In this document: piece by piece, positions 1 through 7,598 of the stretch | Position numbering within the stretch: the first letter of the stretch is position 1 | Layout of the letters: each line of letters starts with the position of its first letter | NCBI GenBank assembly: GCA_964488865.1 | Contig: CAZAWR010000004.1 | Span: 124,001-188,000 of the forward strand | From: MWCO01 sp964488865 | GTDB lineage: Bacteria; Myxococcota_A; Polyangia; Polyangiales; Polyangiaceae | Length of the DNA: 64,000 bases | Direction: 5' to 3' | Translations under genes and position numbers: made by a program | The notes under the pieces: model-generated | The model's input: the letters and a program-made list of their open reading frames with translations, nothing else | Database searches by the model: none | Told to the model about the DNA's origin: nothing

Positions 1-488
1 ACGAGCACGACCTTGTAGCCAGCCGCCGCGGCCTCGCGCGCCGCGCTCATGCCCGCCACACCACCGCCGACCACGAGGATCGAACGCGTGACTTCGCTCT
101 GCACCGGCTCGCTCTTCTTGGACTTGGCCGCACGGATGCAACCCATGCGCACGTAGTCCGCCGCCAACATCTGCTTGTCGTCGTCGTCGTCGCCGCCGCA
201 GGTCCACGCCACGAACTCGCGAAGCGGCGTGCGCTCCACGAATGTCCCGTCGAACTTGAACACCGAGGTCATCTCGCGCTGGGAGCAGGCCCCGAGCACC
301 ACAGCGTCGAGCCCCTCTTTCGCGATCGCGTCCTTGATCGCCTGCACGCCGTCGTCCGCGCAGAGCTTCGCGTGGGTCGCCGTGAACACGGCCTTGCCGT
401 CCTTCTTGGCGACGGCGGCGAGCTTGCCCGCGTCGATGGCGTCGTCGATGCCGCACCCGGTACACAGGAAGAATCCGCACTTGTCCAT
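1..488 (-). CDS. QmoB-like / HdrA-like flavoprotein, N-terminal part (second copy)
   Basis: Only the first 162 codons lie in the window; the frame is open to base 1. It begins with a CTGC pair (Cys9, Cys12), has a conserved segment with LGACSQRE, and reaches an FAD-binding Rossmann motif (VVGGGVAGMSAA) near residue 142. The same order occurs in the complete QmoB at 7598-9739, so this is a second QmoB paralogue. The ATG at 488 lies 2 nt after the stop of the upstream QmoA-like gene, and a GGAGG motif sits in the end of that gene, so the two are translated together. In the family, QmoB passes electrons through FAD and Fe-S clusters between the quinone-linked subunit and APS reductase. What follows it (a QmoC, HdrBC or other partner) is outside the window. 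Confidence 0.85.
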   Translation of the reverse strand, partial: MDKCGFFLCTGCGIDDAIDAGKLAAVAKKDGKAVFTATHAKLCADDGVQAIKDAIAKEGLDAVVLGACSQREMTSVFKFDGTFVERTPLREFVAWTCGGDDDDDKQMLAADYVRMGCIRAAKSKKSEPVQSEVTRSILVVGGGVAGMSAAREAAAAGYKVVL

Positions 489-490
489 GG

Positions 491-1753
491 CTACCTCCCT
501 CCTCCGAGCTGCATGGCGCGAGCCGCCGCAGCGGTGGCGTCTTGAACCGTTCTCACGACATCCGCGGGCGCGCGCGCGCAGCCTACGGCCATCAAGCCAC
601 CAGGGCGGTTGGACACAAGGAAGCCGTGCTCGTCCTTGGTGATCCCGCCGGGCAGGGTCACGTCGACGAGCTCAGGTACGAGACCCGTGGCGAGCACGAC
701 GAGGTCGGCCTCGACACGCTTGTTCTTGCTGGTCCCCGCGATGTCCTCGGCTATGACGGTGAGGTCGCCGGTGTCGGGGTTCTCGAGGATCTGGCCGACC
801 TTGCCCTTGTTGAAGGCAACGCCTTGGTCGGCTTGCACACGTGCGAGGAAGTCCTCGGCAGTGCCCGCGACACGCAGGTCGATGTAGAAGATCTCGACCT
901 TCGAGTCGGGGTAGGCCTCGCGCACGTAGCACGCGTGCTTGAGGGAAGCCGTGCAGCACACCGTCGAACAGTAAGGGAGGTGATCCTCGTCGCGCGAACC
1001 GGCGCACTGCACGAAAACCACACGCTTGGCTTCCTTGCCATCGGAAGGTCGGAGCAGCTTGCCCTTGTTTGGGCCGTCGAGCGCGGCGAGGCGCTCGAAC
1101 ATGACGTTGGTCACGACATTCTTGTACTTGCCGAAGCCGAGGTTCTGAATGCGCGCGGCATCGTAGGGCTTCCAACCGGTCGCCCACACGACACACGAGG
1201 CATCGAAGGAAAGATCTTGCGGCTGCATGTCGAGCTCGATCGCGTCGAACTTGCAAGCGGGCAGACACTTGCCGCACTCGGCGCCCGGGCACACCTTGGG
1301 GTCGATCGCGAAACGCATCGGGAAGGCAAGCTTGGTCGGAAGGTAGATGGCCTTGGTCTTCGCGAGGCCGTAGTTGAAGTCGTCGTCGCGCTCGATGGGG
1401 CAAGGTTCGACGCAATCACCGCAGGCGGTGCAGCGGTCGTTGACCCTTCGAGGGTCGACGTGGACGGTGGCGCGGAAGTCGCCAGGCTTGCCGTCGACCT
1501 TGGTGACATGGGCGCCGGTGAGGACCTGGATGCGAGGGTTGTTCTTGATGCGGCGGTAGTTGATCTCCAGACCGCAAACGGGTGGGCACAGCTTGGGAAA
1601 GTAGCGATGCATGCCGGCGACGCGTCCACCCAGCGATGGGGTCGCCTCCACGATAACCGCGCGCTGCCCGGCCTCGGCGGCTTCCAGGGCGGCACTCATG
1701 CCGCCGATGCCGCCGCCGACCACCAGGACGCACTTGTCATTGTCTGCGCTCAT
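491..1753 (-). CDS. QmoA-like flavin/Fe-S oxidoreductase subunit (second copy)
   Basis: 420 aa. An FAD Rossmann motif (VVGGGIGGM) lies at residues 11-19, then the CPPVCGLEINYRR signature near 56-68. A ferredoxin-like insert has Cys108, 111, 114 and 118 plus a second Cys set (PGAECGKCLPACK). Further on comes the HdrA-type QCAGSRDEDHLPYCS..CC segment. All are shared with the plus-strand QmoA (6321-7598), making the two close paralogues. The start has a strong AAGGAAGGA ribosome site. It lies 54 nt downstream of the YkgJ-type gene and 2 nt upstream of the QmoB-like gene, in the same direction as aprBA. By family knowledge it is a cytoplasmic subunit of a quinone-interacting or Hdr-like electron-transfer complex. 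Which partner it serves is unknown. Confidence 0.85.
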   Translation of the reverse strand: MSADNDKCVLVVGGGIGGMSAALEAAEAGQRAVIVEATPSLGGRVAGMHRYFPKLCPPVCGLEINYRRIKNNPRIQVLTGAHVTKVDGKPGDFRATVHVDPRRVNDRCTACGDCVEPCPIERDDDFNYGLAKTKAIYLPTKLAFPMRFAIDPKVCPGAECGKCLPACKFDAIELDMQPQDLSFDASCVVWATGWKPYDAARIQNLGFGKYKNVVTNVMFERLAALDGPNKGKLLRPSDGKEAKRVVFVQCAGSRDEDHLPYCSTVCCTASLKHACYVREAYPDSKVEIFYIDLRVAGTAEDFLARVQADQGVAFNKGKVGQILENPDTGDLTVIAEDIAGTSKNKRVEADLVVLATGLVPELVDVTLPGGITKDEHGFLVSNRPGGLMAVGCARAPADVVRTVQDATAAAARAMQLGGGR

Positions 1754-1807
1754 GGGAGTCCTTCCTTGTGGGTCGTCGATGTCGTCAAACTCAACGCGAG
1801 GTCCTCA

Positions 1808-2629
1808 TCACTCGACGCGCAGGACCTTCTTCTTGGCTTCTTCGTAGTTGGGATTCATCTTCACGGTACGCTCGTGGAACATGGCAAAGCGAAGCCAGCG
1901 GTACGCGAAAAGCAACAAGGCATCGTCGTCCTCGCGGATGGCCTCGATCGCTTCGGGCTCGATGTCGAACTTCTTCAAGAACGTGCTCTCGAAGACGAAC
2001 TCGCGAAACCTGTCGAGGTTGTAGCACGCCATGAAGAACATCTGATGATGCTGCGGCTCCAGGGCGTAGCCCTTGGTGAGGAACGGGTGCAACGACAACT
2101 CCTTGAACTCGTCGTTCGCCGCGTCGTAGTCCGCCGTGCCCTGGTTCTCCATCCACTCGCGGATGGTCATCTCGTTGGCCTCGTCGAGACCATCGCAACG
2201 ACGATCGCGCAAGATGAAGTAGAAGTCCTCGCCTTCGGGGTTCGCGGCGGTGCGGCCCGTGGCGTGGCCGACAGGGTACATGCGACACGCCCAGGGGCGG
2301 TCTTCGTACACGCCGCAGCCCTTCTCGCCGACGAACTTGCAGCGCTTGTCTTCCTCGTTCATGCGCAGGTAGACCATGGGGAGCTTCTGGCCGGGCGCCA
2401 TCGGAGCCAGGAACGTGTGCTTTTCGATGAACTCCTCGCTGCCCATGCCGATGCGCTTGCGGATCCGCAGGACGTCGTAAGGCGTGAGGGCGATGTTGAC
2501 GTCGGCGCAGCAGTGAGTGAAGCACGCGAGCTTGGGGTGGCAGGCGAACTTGAACTTGTCGTCGGCGGTGAGGCGAGGGTACTCCCGCAGAATCTTGTCC
2601 CTCATGTCTTGGGTGTCTTCGTTGCTCAC
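1808..2629 (-). CDS. YkgJ-family cysteine-cluster protein
   Basis: 273 aa from a GTG at 2629. This start is preferred because it overlaps the stop of the zinc-ribbon gene by 4 nt (GTGA) and has AAGGAG about 10 nt upstream. The family pattern is clear: Cys30, Cys36 and a CC pair at 40-41, then LTPYDVLRIRKRIG, then a second half with KRCKF..KGCGVYEDRPWACRMYP. YkgJ proteins are putative zinc- or iron-binding proteins of unknown reaction. The C-terminal half (about 130-273) is not one I recognise. Position between aprBA and qmoAB-like genes suggests a role in assembling or protecting the APS-reductase or Qmo metal centres, but this is inference. Confidence 0.8.
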   Translation of the reverse strand: MSNEDTQDMRDKILREYPRLTADDKFKFACHPKLACFTHCCADVNIALTPYDVLRIRKRIGMGSEEFIEKHTFLAPMAPGQKLPMVYLRMNEEDKRCKFVGEKGCGVYEDRPWACRMYPVGHATGRTAANPEGEDFYFILRDRRCDGLDEANEMTIREWMENQGTADYDAANDEFKELSLHPFLTKGYALEPQHHQMFFMACYNLDRFREFVFESTFLKKFDIEPEAIEAIREDDDALLLFAYRWLRFAMFHERTVKMNPNYEEAKKKVLRVE

Positions 2630-2934
2630 GGTGAAGGCTCCTTGTCGGAAGGTTGATCGTTCGGAAGCACCTCGTCGTCGTCGACGATCTGATCCTTGAG
2701 GGCGTCCGCCGACCACACGGGTAGGGGCCCCGTTTCGCCAGTCAAGGGGTCGAGGCGATGTCTGTAGCTGGCGCGGACGTTGAACTGGCCTTGCATCCAG
2801 GCTTCGGAGCGAACGAAGTAGGGGCAGTCGTCTTGGAAACAGACCCAGCTGAAGGGGGTTTCCCAGTTGGACATGGGCGGGGTCCTCCACTTCTGGAGGG
2901 GAGCACCGCAATGGGGACAGGTAGGTATCGTCAT
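2626..2934 (-). CDS. small zinc-ribbon protein of the apr locus
   Basis: 102 aa. The N-terminus has a CPHCG knuckle (Cys6, Cys9) and a second Cys pair about 25 residues later (VCFQDDCPYF), typical of a zinc ribbon. The remainder is short, charged and ends in an acidic tail. No function is recognised. Its stop codon overlaps the GTG start of the YkgJ-type gene, so the two are almost certainly co-translated. It lies 98 nt downstream of aprA, beyond an intrinsic terminator, so it may depend on read-through or its own promoter. The start lacks a clear Shine-Dalgarno sequence. Confidence 0.75.
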   Translation of the reverse strand: MTIPTCPHCGAPLQKWRTPPMSNWETPFSWVCFQDDCPYFVRSEAWMQGQFNVRASYRHRLDPLTGETGPLPVWSADALKDQIVDDDEVLPNDQPSDKEPSP

Positions 2935-2973
2935 GGTTCGACAGTATTGAGACCGTTCAGAGGATTGGATACG

Positions 2974-3010
2974 AAAAAATCCCCCAGGGCCCGGGGGCGC
3001 CTGGAGGATT
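2974..3010 (-). terminator. intrinsic terminator after aprA
   Basis: On the minus strand an 11-bp stem (10 of 11 pairs; arms at 3000-3010 and 2978-2988) with a GC-rich loop is followed by six T residues (2974-2979). It sits 23 nt past the aprA stop. It should end most aprBA transcripts and leave the downstream zinc-ribbon, YkgJ and qmoAB-like genes at a lower level or under another promoter. Confidence 0.8.
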
Positions 3011-3032
3011 CTTCGATCACGTCACGCCTCGA

Positions 3033-4919
3033 CTACTCGACGATCTGGTGAATGGGGCGCTTAATCATTTCCCATTCGCCAGTCTTCGGGTCGTACTTGC
3101 AGTTGGCGAAGCACTTCCAGTTTTTGTCGTCCATGTCGGGCAGGTCGGCACGGTAGTAGTAACCGGGCCAACGGGTCTCTTCACGGAAGAGCAGGGTGCG
3201 GATGTGGGCTTCCGCCTGCCAGGTGCGATGGACGTTCTCCCAGCACCTCATGAGCTCGTGCAGGTCGGCCGCGGCGAGCTTCTCGGCGTCTTCCTTCAGC
3301 ATGACCATGAGCTCCATGCCGCGCTCGAGCAGGTGCTTGTTGGTCTTGAACTGGGAAGAAACACCGCCAGCGTACTCGTCCATCAGCTTCTGCATGCGGA
3401 ACATGTAGTCCCGGGGCTTGATGAAGTTCGGGTTGATGTTCGGGTCGTTGGCGTAGTCCTTGTGGGCCGCGAACAGGTCGAGGGGCGCGAGGGTGCGCTT
3501 CTTGAACGCTTCGACGGTCGCGTCGTCGAACTTGGGGCGATCCTTGTTCTCGACGCAGAACTTGATGGCGGCCTTGGCGGCGATGCGGCCCTCGGTGAAG
3601 GAGCCCGAGGAGAACTTGTGGGAGGAGGCGCCGGAGGCGTCGCCCACCGCGAACAAGCCCTTGACCGTGGTCATGTTGGTGTAGCCCCAGAAGTAATCCT
3701 TCTTGGTGGCGGCGGTCTGCAGGTCTTCGGGTCCGCAGACCCAAGCACCGGAAGCGCCGGAGTGAGAGCCGATGAAGTAAGGCTCGCAGGGGGCGATTTC
3801 GGAGGCGACCTTCTCGGGCTCGATGTTCATGGCAGCCCAGAGGATGGCCTGGGAGATCGTCATGTCGAGGAAGTCTTCCCACGCCTCGTTCTCGAGGTGC
3901 TTCAGCTTCTTCTTGGCAGCCTTCTCGTCGCCCGCGTCGGCGGCGATCTTCTGGATGGCGGCGGCGGTCTGCATGTAGAGCGGGCCCTTGCCGGCGAACA
4001 GGTCGATCATGCCGAGGTGGTTGCGGAGGCAAGCGGGGATGGGCTTCGCCAAGCCGTAAGGAGCGTACTTCTTGAGCTCGTCGGCATGGGTCTGCATGTA
4101 GTTCTCGCCGAAGGCGTTGGTGGCAGCGGCCTTGAAGAGAAGGAACCAGGCGCCGACCGGTCCGTAGCCGTCCTTGAAGCGGACGGGGATGAAGCGCACT
4201 TCCTGGCAGGTCATTTCCGCGCCGGCCTTGATGGTCATGTAGGCGGAGGAGCCGCTGTTGAAGGGCGGGTACCAGGAGCGGCCGAGGCCTTCGCCCACGG
4301 AGCGGGGACGGAAGACGCTGACGGCGCCACCGGCGGCGACCATGACAGCCTTGGCCTTGAAGACGTAGAACTTCTCGTCGCGCACGGAGAAGCCGACAGC
4401 GCCGGCGACGCGGTCGCCGTCCATGACGGGCTCGGTGATGAAGACGCGCTCGATGATGTTTTCGACGCCGAGGGCGTTCTTGGCGGCTTCCGCGACGAGG
4501 ACCTTGTAGGACTCGCCGTTGATCATGACCTGCCAGCGGCCTTCGTGGACGTACTTGCCGTTCTCGTCTTTCCAGATCGGCAGGCCCCACTTCTCGAAGA
4601 GGTGGACGGTGGAGTCGACGTGGCGGGCGATGGAGAAGACGAGGTCTTCGCGGGTGACGCCCATGAGGTCTTGGCGTACGTACTTGACGTAGTCTTCGAT
4701 GGTGTTGTCACCAGCGCCGACGCCGACGTACTGGTTGAGGGCGGAAAGGCCCATGGCGACGGCGCCGGAGCGGTCCATCGCGGCCTTGTCGACCAGGGTT
4801 ACCTTGACGTTGTTTTTCTTGGCCCAGTAGGCGGCCTCGACGGCGGCGCCACAGGCGCCCATGCCGCCACCGATGATGAGCAGGTCGGTTTCGACAGTAA
4901 CGGTCTCGAAGTTAGCCAT
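3033..4919 (-). CDS. aprA: adenylylsulfate (APS) reductase alpha subunit
   Basis: 628 aa, close to the usual AprA length. It carries out APS + 2e- <-> sulfite + AMP with FAD, in the cytoplasm, as a heterodimer with AprB. The FAD motif IIGGGMGACG is at residues 15-24. Other AprA signatures are DRSGAVAMGLSALNQYVG, RSWYPPFNSGS, RFIPVRFKDGYGPVG, YFIGSHSGASGAW and FAVGDASGASSHKFSSGSFTEGR, which contain the segments that in characterised enzymes hold the active-site Trp, Arg and His. The ATG at 4919 has GGGAGA upstream and lies 30 nt after aprB. Whether it works toward sulfate reduction or sulfite oxidation cannot be read from the sequence alone. Confidence 0.97.
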   Translation of the reverse strand: MANFETVTVETDLLIIGGGMGACGAAVEAAYWAKKNNVKVTLVDKAAMDRSGAVAMGLSALNQYVGVGAGDNTIEDYVKYVRQDLMGVTREDLVFSIARHVDSTVHLFEKWGLPIWKDENGKYVHEGRWQVMINGESYKVLVAEAAKNALGVENIIERVFITEPVMDGDRVAGAVGFSVRDEKFYVFKAKAVMVAAGGAVSVFRPRSVGEGLGRSWYPPFNSGSSAYMTIKAGAEMTCQEVRFIPVRFKDGYGPVGAWFLLFKAAATNAFGENYMQTHADELKKYAPYGLAKPIPACLRNHLGMIDLFAGKGPLYMQTAAAIQKIAADAGDEKAAKKKLKHLENEAWEDFLDMTISQAILWAAMNIEPEKVASEIAPCEPYFIGSHSGASGAWVCGPEDLQTAATKKDYFWGYTNMTTVKGLFAVGDASGASSHKFSSGSFTEGRIAAKAAIKFCVENKDRPKFDDATVEAFKKRTLAPLDLFAAHKDYANDPNINPNFIKPRDYMFRMQKLMDEYAGGVSSQFKTNKHLLERGMELMVMLKEDAEKLAAADLHELMRCWENVHRTWQAEAHIRTLLFREETRWPGYYYRADLPDMDDKNWKCFANCKYDPKTGEWEMIKRPIHQIVE

Positions 4920-4949
4920 GTTGCTTTCTCCCGATTATCCCGAAGGGGT

Positions 4950-5393
4950 TCACTTCTTGAGCGTGGGTACCGCGGCCATGCCGAGGGAAGCAGGCTCGGT
5001 GAAGAGGGCGTAATCGTTGAGGTCGCCCTTGCCCTCGTCAAAGCCGCCAGCGGGCACGGCAGAGCCTTCCGGGGTGGTCCGGATCGGGAACTTGAAGCGC
5101 TTGACGGTTCCATTGCGGAACTTGACAGTCCACATGATGTCTTCGGAACCGCGCAGCGGAACGACAGAGGCGCCGAGCGGGACGAAGTCGGCGTAGCCAC
5201 GCACGTCGATCGCCTGCTGGGGGCAGATTTTCACGCAAGAATAGCACTCCCAGCACATATCAGGAGCCCGGTTGAACGCCTTCATCTTCTCCTTGTCGAG
5301 AACCATGAGGTCGTTGGGGCAGATGTACATGCAGGCGGTCTTGTCCTTGCCCTTGCAGCCATCGCACTTTTCGTTGATGACGAAGCTCGGCAT
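4950..5393 (-). CDS. aprB: adenylylsulfate reductase beta (ferredoxin) subunit
   Basis: 147 aa. It carries two [4Fe-4S] clusters that pass electrons to the FAD of AprA. Eight cluster cysteines are visible: Cys10, 13, 21 and 25 (CDGCKG..CMYICP) and Cys47, 50, 53 and 57 (CWECYSCVKICP). A beta-rich section with the AprB signature VPLRGSEDIMWTVKFRNG follows, then the C-terminal tail that in known enzymes wraps around AprA. A strong GAAGGAG ribosome site precedes the ATG. It is the first gene of the minus-strand apr operon and faces qmoABC across a long divergent spacer. Confidence 0.97.
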   Translation of the reverse strand: MPSFVINEKCDGCKGKDKTACMYICPNDLMVLDKEKMKAFNRAPDMCWECYSCVKICPQQAIDVRGYADFVPLGASVVPLRGSEDIMWTVKFRNGTVKRFKFPIRTTPEGSAVPAGGFDEGKGDLNDYALFTEPASLGMAAVPTLKK

Positions 5394-6320
5394 ATTGCGT
5401 CTCCTTCTCTAACGTTCGCTGGTCAGAGGTTCGTACCCGTGCGGTCGATGGACCGTCGGGATAGCTTCCCAATTTCAACTCAGGGTCAACGCGACCGTTC
5501 GCAGTTCACCCGCACACCAACGTGGTTCGTACCGACACAGAGCATGCAAAATGCCTGTCTCGGCGAGCCGGAATCCTACATAGTGACCAACTTTCCGCGT
5601 TGCTGCTGCGGAAGTGAGTCGCGCGGGGACCGTCTCGATCCCTCAGGTCCCGGCAGCCTGAAATTCCACTCTGCCTCTGCCCTGACGCGTCGTCCCACGG
5701 AGACGCGCACGGCGGTATGTGGTCCAATCCGTATAGGGCGTCAAGAAATTTCGGAGACGAGATCGCGGATTTTGGCGGGCATTTCATTGCCTTATCTCGC
5801 GTTCTTAGCCCCTGCTAACGATCCTTCCGGCGCCCACACCAACCCGCGCCCCGATCACTCAACTTCACGATACTGGCCTCCATCACTCTAACCCATTTAC
5901 CCTCCAACATTTCCCATTGAATCTGTGTTCGATGCATTCTTTAGCTGATATCCGACTATCATTTTTCACGAGCTTGTCTCGTGACGCGTTCTCGATTGAC
6001 ACCTCCAATCCATCGTAAAGCACGCCTAACTTCCCATCACTCGACTACCCACCACCGTCCCCTCCCATTCCCCTCCTCCCACACTTTACCTGCCCCCCGC
6101 TTCGATCTACATGAACGCCGCCCACCGCCCCCTCCCGGACGGCCCAGGCACAACGCATGAACCCCGCGCTCCTCCCAACGGGAATCCCGTCGCTTCCCGC
6201 GACCTCGCCGCCCTGCAGCCGGCTCCCGTTCGCGCCATCCAACACCCTTTCCCTCGTTCGGATGCGCTTCCCAAGAGCCGCGGATCCTTCGACGGGGCAC
6301 CGCCCCGGGGAGCAAGGAGC
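5394..6320. promoter_or_regulatory. divergent spacer between aprBA and qmoABC
   Basis: No convincing gene is seen in these 927 bases. Open frames here are short, have poor codon character and no ribosome site. The stretch around 5880-6020 is clearly more AT-rich than the flanking genes. Promoters for both operons must lie here. Weak candidates are a TTGACC on the minus strand (5484-5489) and a TTGACA on the plus strand (5996-6001); neither has a good -10 at the right distance. A frame extending qmoA upstream to 6111 lacks protein-like character and is treated as untranslated. Confidence 0.5.
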
Positions 6321-7598
6321 ATGACCGAGCAACTCGCCCGAACCATCGTCCATGGAAGCGTCCTCGTCGTCGGAGGCGGCATCTCCGGCATGTCCGTCGC
6401 CATCGAGGCCGCCGAAGCCGGCCTCGACGCCCACGTCGTCGAGGCCAATCCCACCCTCGGCGGACGCGTGTCCCAACTCACCAAGTACTTCCCCAAGCTT
6501 TGCCCGCCCGTCTGCGGCCTCGAGATCAACTACCGACGCCTCCGCGTCAACGAACGTATCCACATCCACACCCTCAGCCGCGTCACCAAGGTCGAAGGCT
6601 CCCCGGGCAACTTCAAGGTCACCCTCGAACACCGCCCCCGCTTCGTCAACGATCGCTGCACCGCATGCAACGCCTGCGTCGACCCCTGCCCCGTGCGCCG
6701 CGACAACCCGCACGACTTCGGACTCTCCTCCACCAAGGCCATCTACTTGCCCCACGCCATGGCCTACCCCCAGCGCTTTGTCATCGACGAGGACGCATGC
6801 GAAGGCGCGTCCTGCGCGAAGTGCGTCGACGCCTGCAAGTACGGCGCGATCGACCTCTCCCAGAAGGCAACCACCGAGGTCCTGCGCGTCGGCGCCGTCG
6901 TCGTCGCCACCGGCTGGCAGCCCTACGACGCCACCAAGCTCACCAACCTCGGCTTCGGAAAGCACGACGACGTCATCACCAACATGATGATGGAGCGTTA
7001 CGCCAACCCCCAGGGCCCGACCAAGGGAAAGATCGTCTGCCCGTCCGACGGTCGCGAGCCTGAGACCGTCGTGTTCGTGCAGTGCGCCGGCTCCCGCGAC
7101 GAGAACCACCTGCCGTACTGTTCCGGCATCTGCTGCATGGCTTCCCTCAAGCAAGCCACCTACGTTCGTGCTGCCTTGCCCAAGGCCAAGATCCGGATCT
7201 TCTACATCGACATTCGGACCCCGGGACGGCTCGAGGACTTCTACGTCAAGGTTCGCGAAGAGCCGAACGTCTCCCTCGAGCGCGGCAAGGTCGCCCGCAT
7301 CGACGAGGTCGATGGTGAGCTTCGCCTTCTCGTGGAGGACACCCTCGCGGGCAACATCCAAAATGTTTCCGCGGACCTCGTCGTGCTCGCCACCGGCATG
7401 GAGCCGACGATCCGCCAGCAGCCTTTGCCCTTCGATCTGCTCCTGGACGACGACCGCTTCGGGATCACGGACCTCGAGGGCACCGGCATCATCGTGGCCG
7501 GCTGCGCCAAGCGGCCCTTCGGTGTGTCGGACAGCGTTCAGGATGCCACCGGAGCTGCCCTGCGGGCGATCCAGTGCCAGGCCGGGAGGAACCAGTGA
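6321..7598 (+). CDS. qmoA: quinone-interacting oxidoreductase subunit QmoA
   Basis: 425 aa. FAD Rossmann motif VVGGGISGM at residues 16-24 and CPPVCGLEINYRR at 61-73. Ferredoxin-like insert with Cys113, 116, 119, 123 and Cys160, 165, 168, 172. HdrA-type segment QCAGSRDENHLPYCSGICC follows. The ATG at 6321 is chosen over the upstream frame because it fits the family start and has AGGAG/GGGGAG just before it. The stop TGA shares one base with the qmoB start. QmoA is a soluble flavoprotein of the complex that exchanges electrons between menaquinone and AprBA. Confidence 0.93.
   Translation: MTEQLARTIVHGSVLVVGGGISGMSVAIEAAEAGLDAHVVEANPTLGGRVSQLTKYFPKLCPPVCGLEINYRRLRVNERIHIHTLSRVTKVEGSPGNFKVTLEHRPRFVNDRCTACNACVDPCPVRRDNPHDFGLSSTKAIYLPHAMAYPQRFVIDEDACEGASCAKCVDACKYGAIDLSQKATTEVLRVGAVVVATGWQPYDATKLTNLGFGKHDDVITNMMMERYANPQGPTKGKIVCPSDGREPETVVFVQCAGSRDENHLPYCSGICCMASLKQATYVRAALPKAKIRIFYIDIRTPGRLEDFYVKVREEPNVSLERGKVARIDEVDGELRLLVEDTLAGNIQNVSADLVVLATGMEPTIRQQPLPFDLLLDDDRFGITDLEGTGIIVAGCAKRPFGVSDSVQDATGAALRAIQCQAGRNQ

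Noticed and set aside
542..2656. Long plus-strand open frame (704 codons) across the apr/qmo-like genes
   Set aside because: It is the antisense shadow of the QmoA-like and YkgJ genes; it has no ribosome site and its composition is that of a GC-rich antisense frame.
3033..5393. Calling the apr locus specifically a sulfate-reduction system
   Set aside because: AprBA and Qmo work in either direction and no sat, dsr or aprM gene is visible; direction needs phylogeny and the rest of the genome.
3048..5891. 947-codon plus-strand frame opposite aprA and aprB
   Set aside because: Exact antisense of two firmly identified genes; low-information Gly/Val/Asp-rich product.
6111..6320. Upstream in-frame extension of qmoA (70 codons)
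   Set aside because: Pro/Arg/Ala-rich with no match to the QmoA N-terminus; the ATG at 6321 has a ribosome site and starts at the family position.
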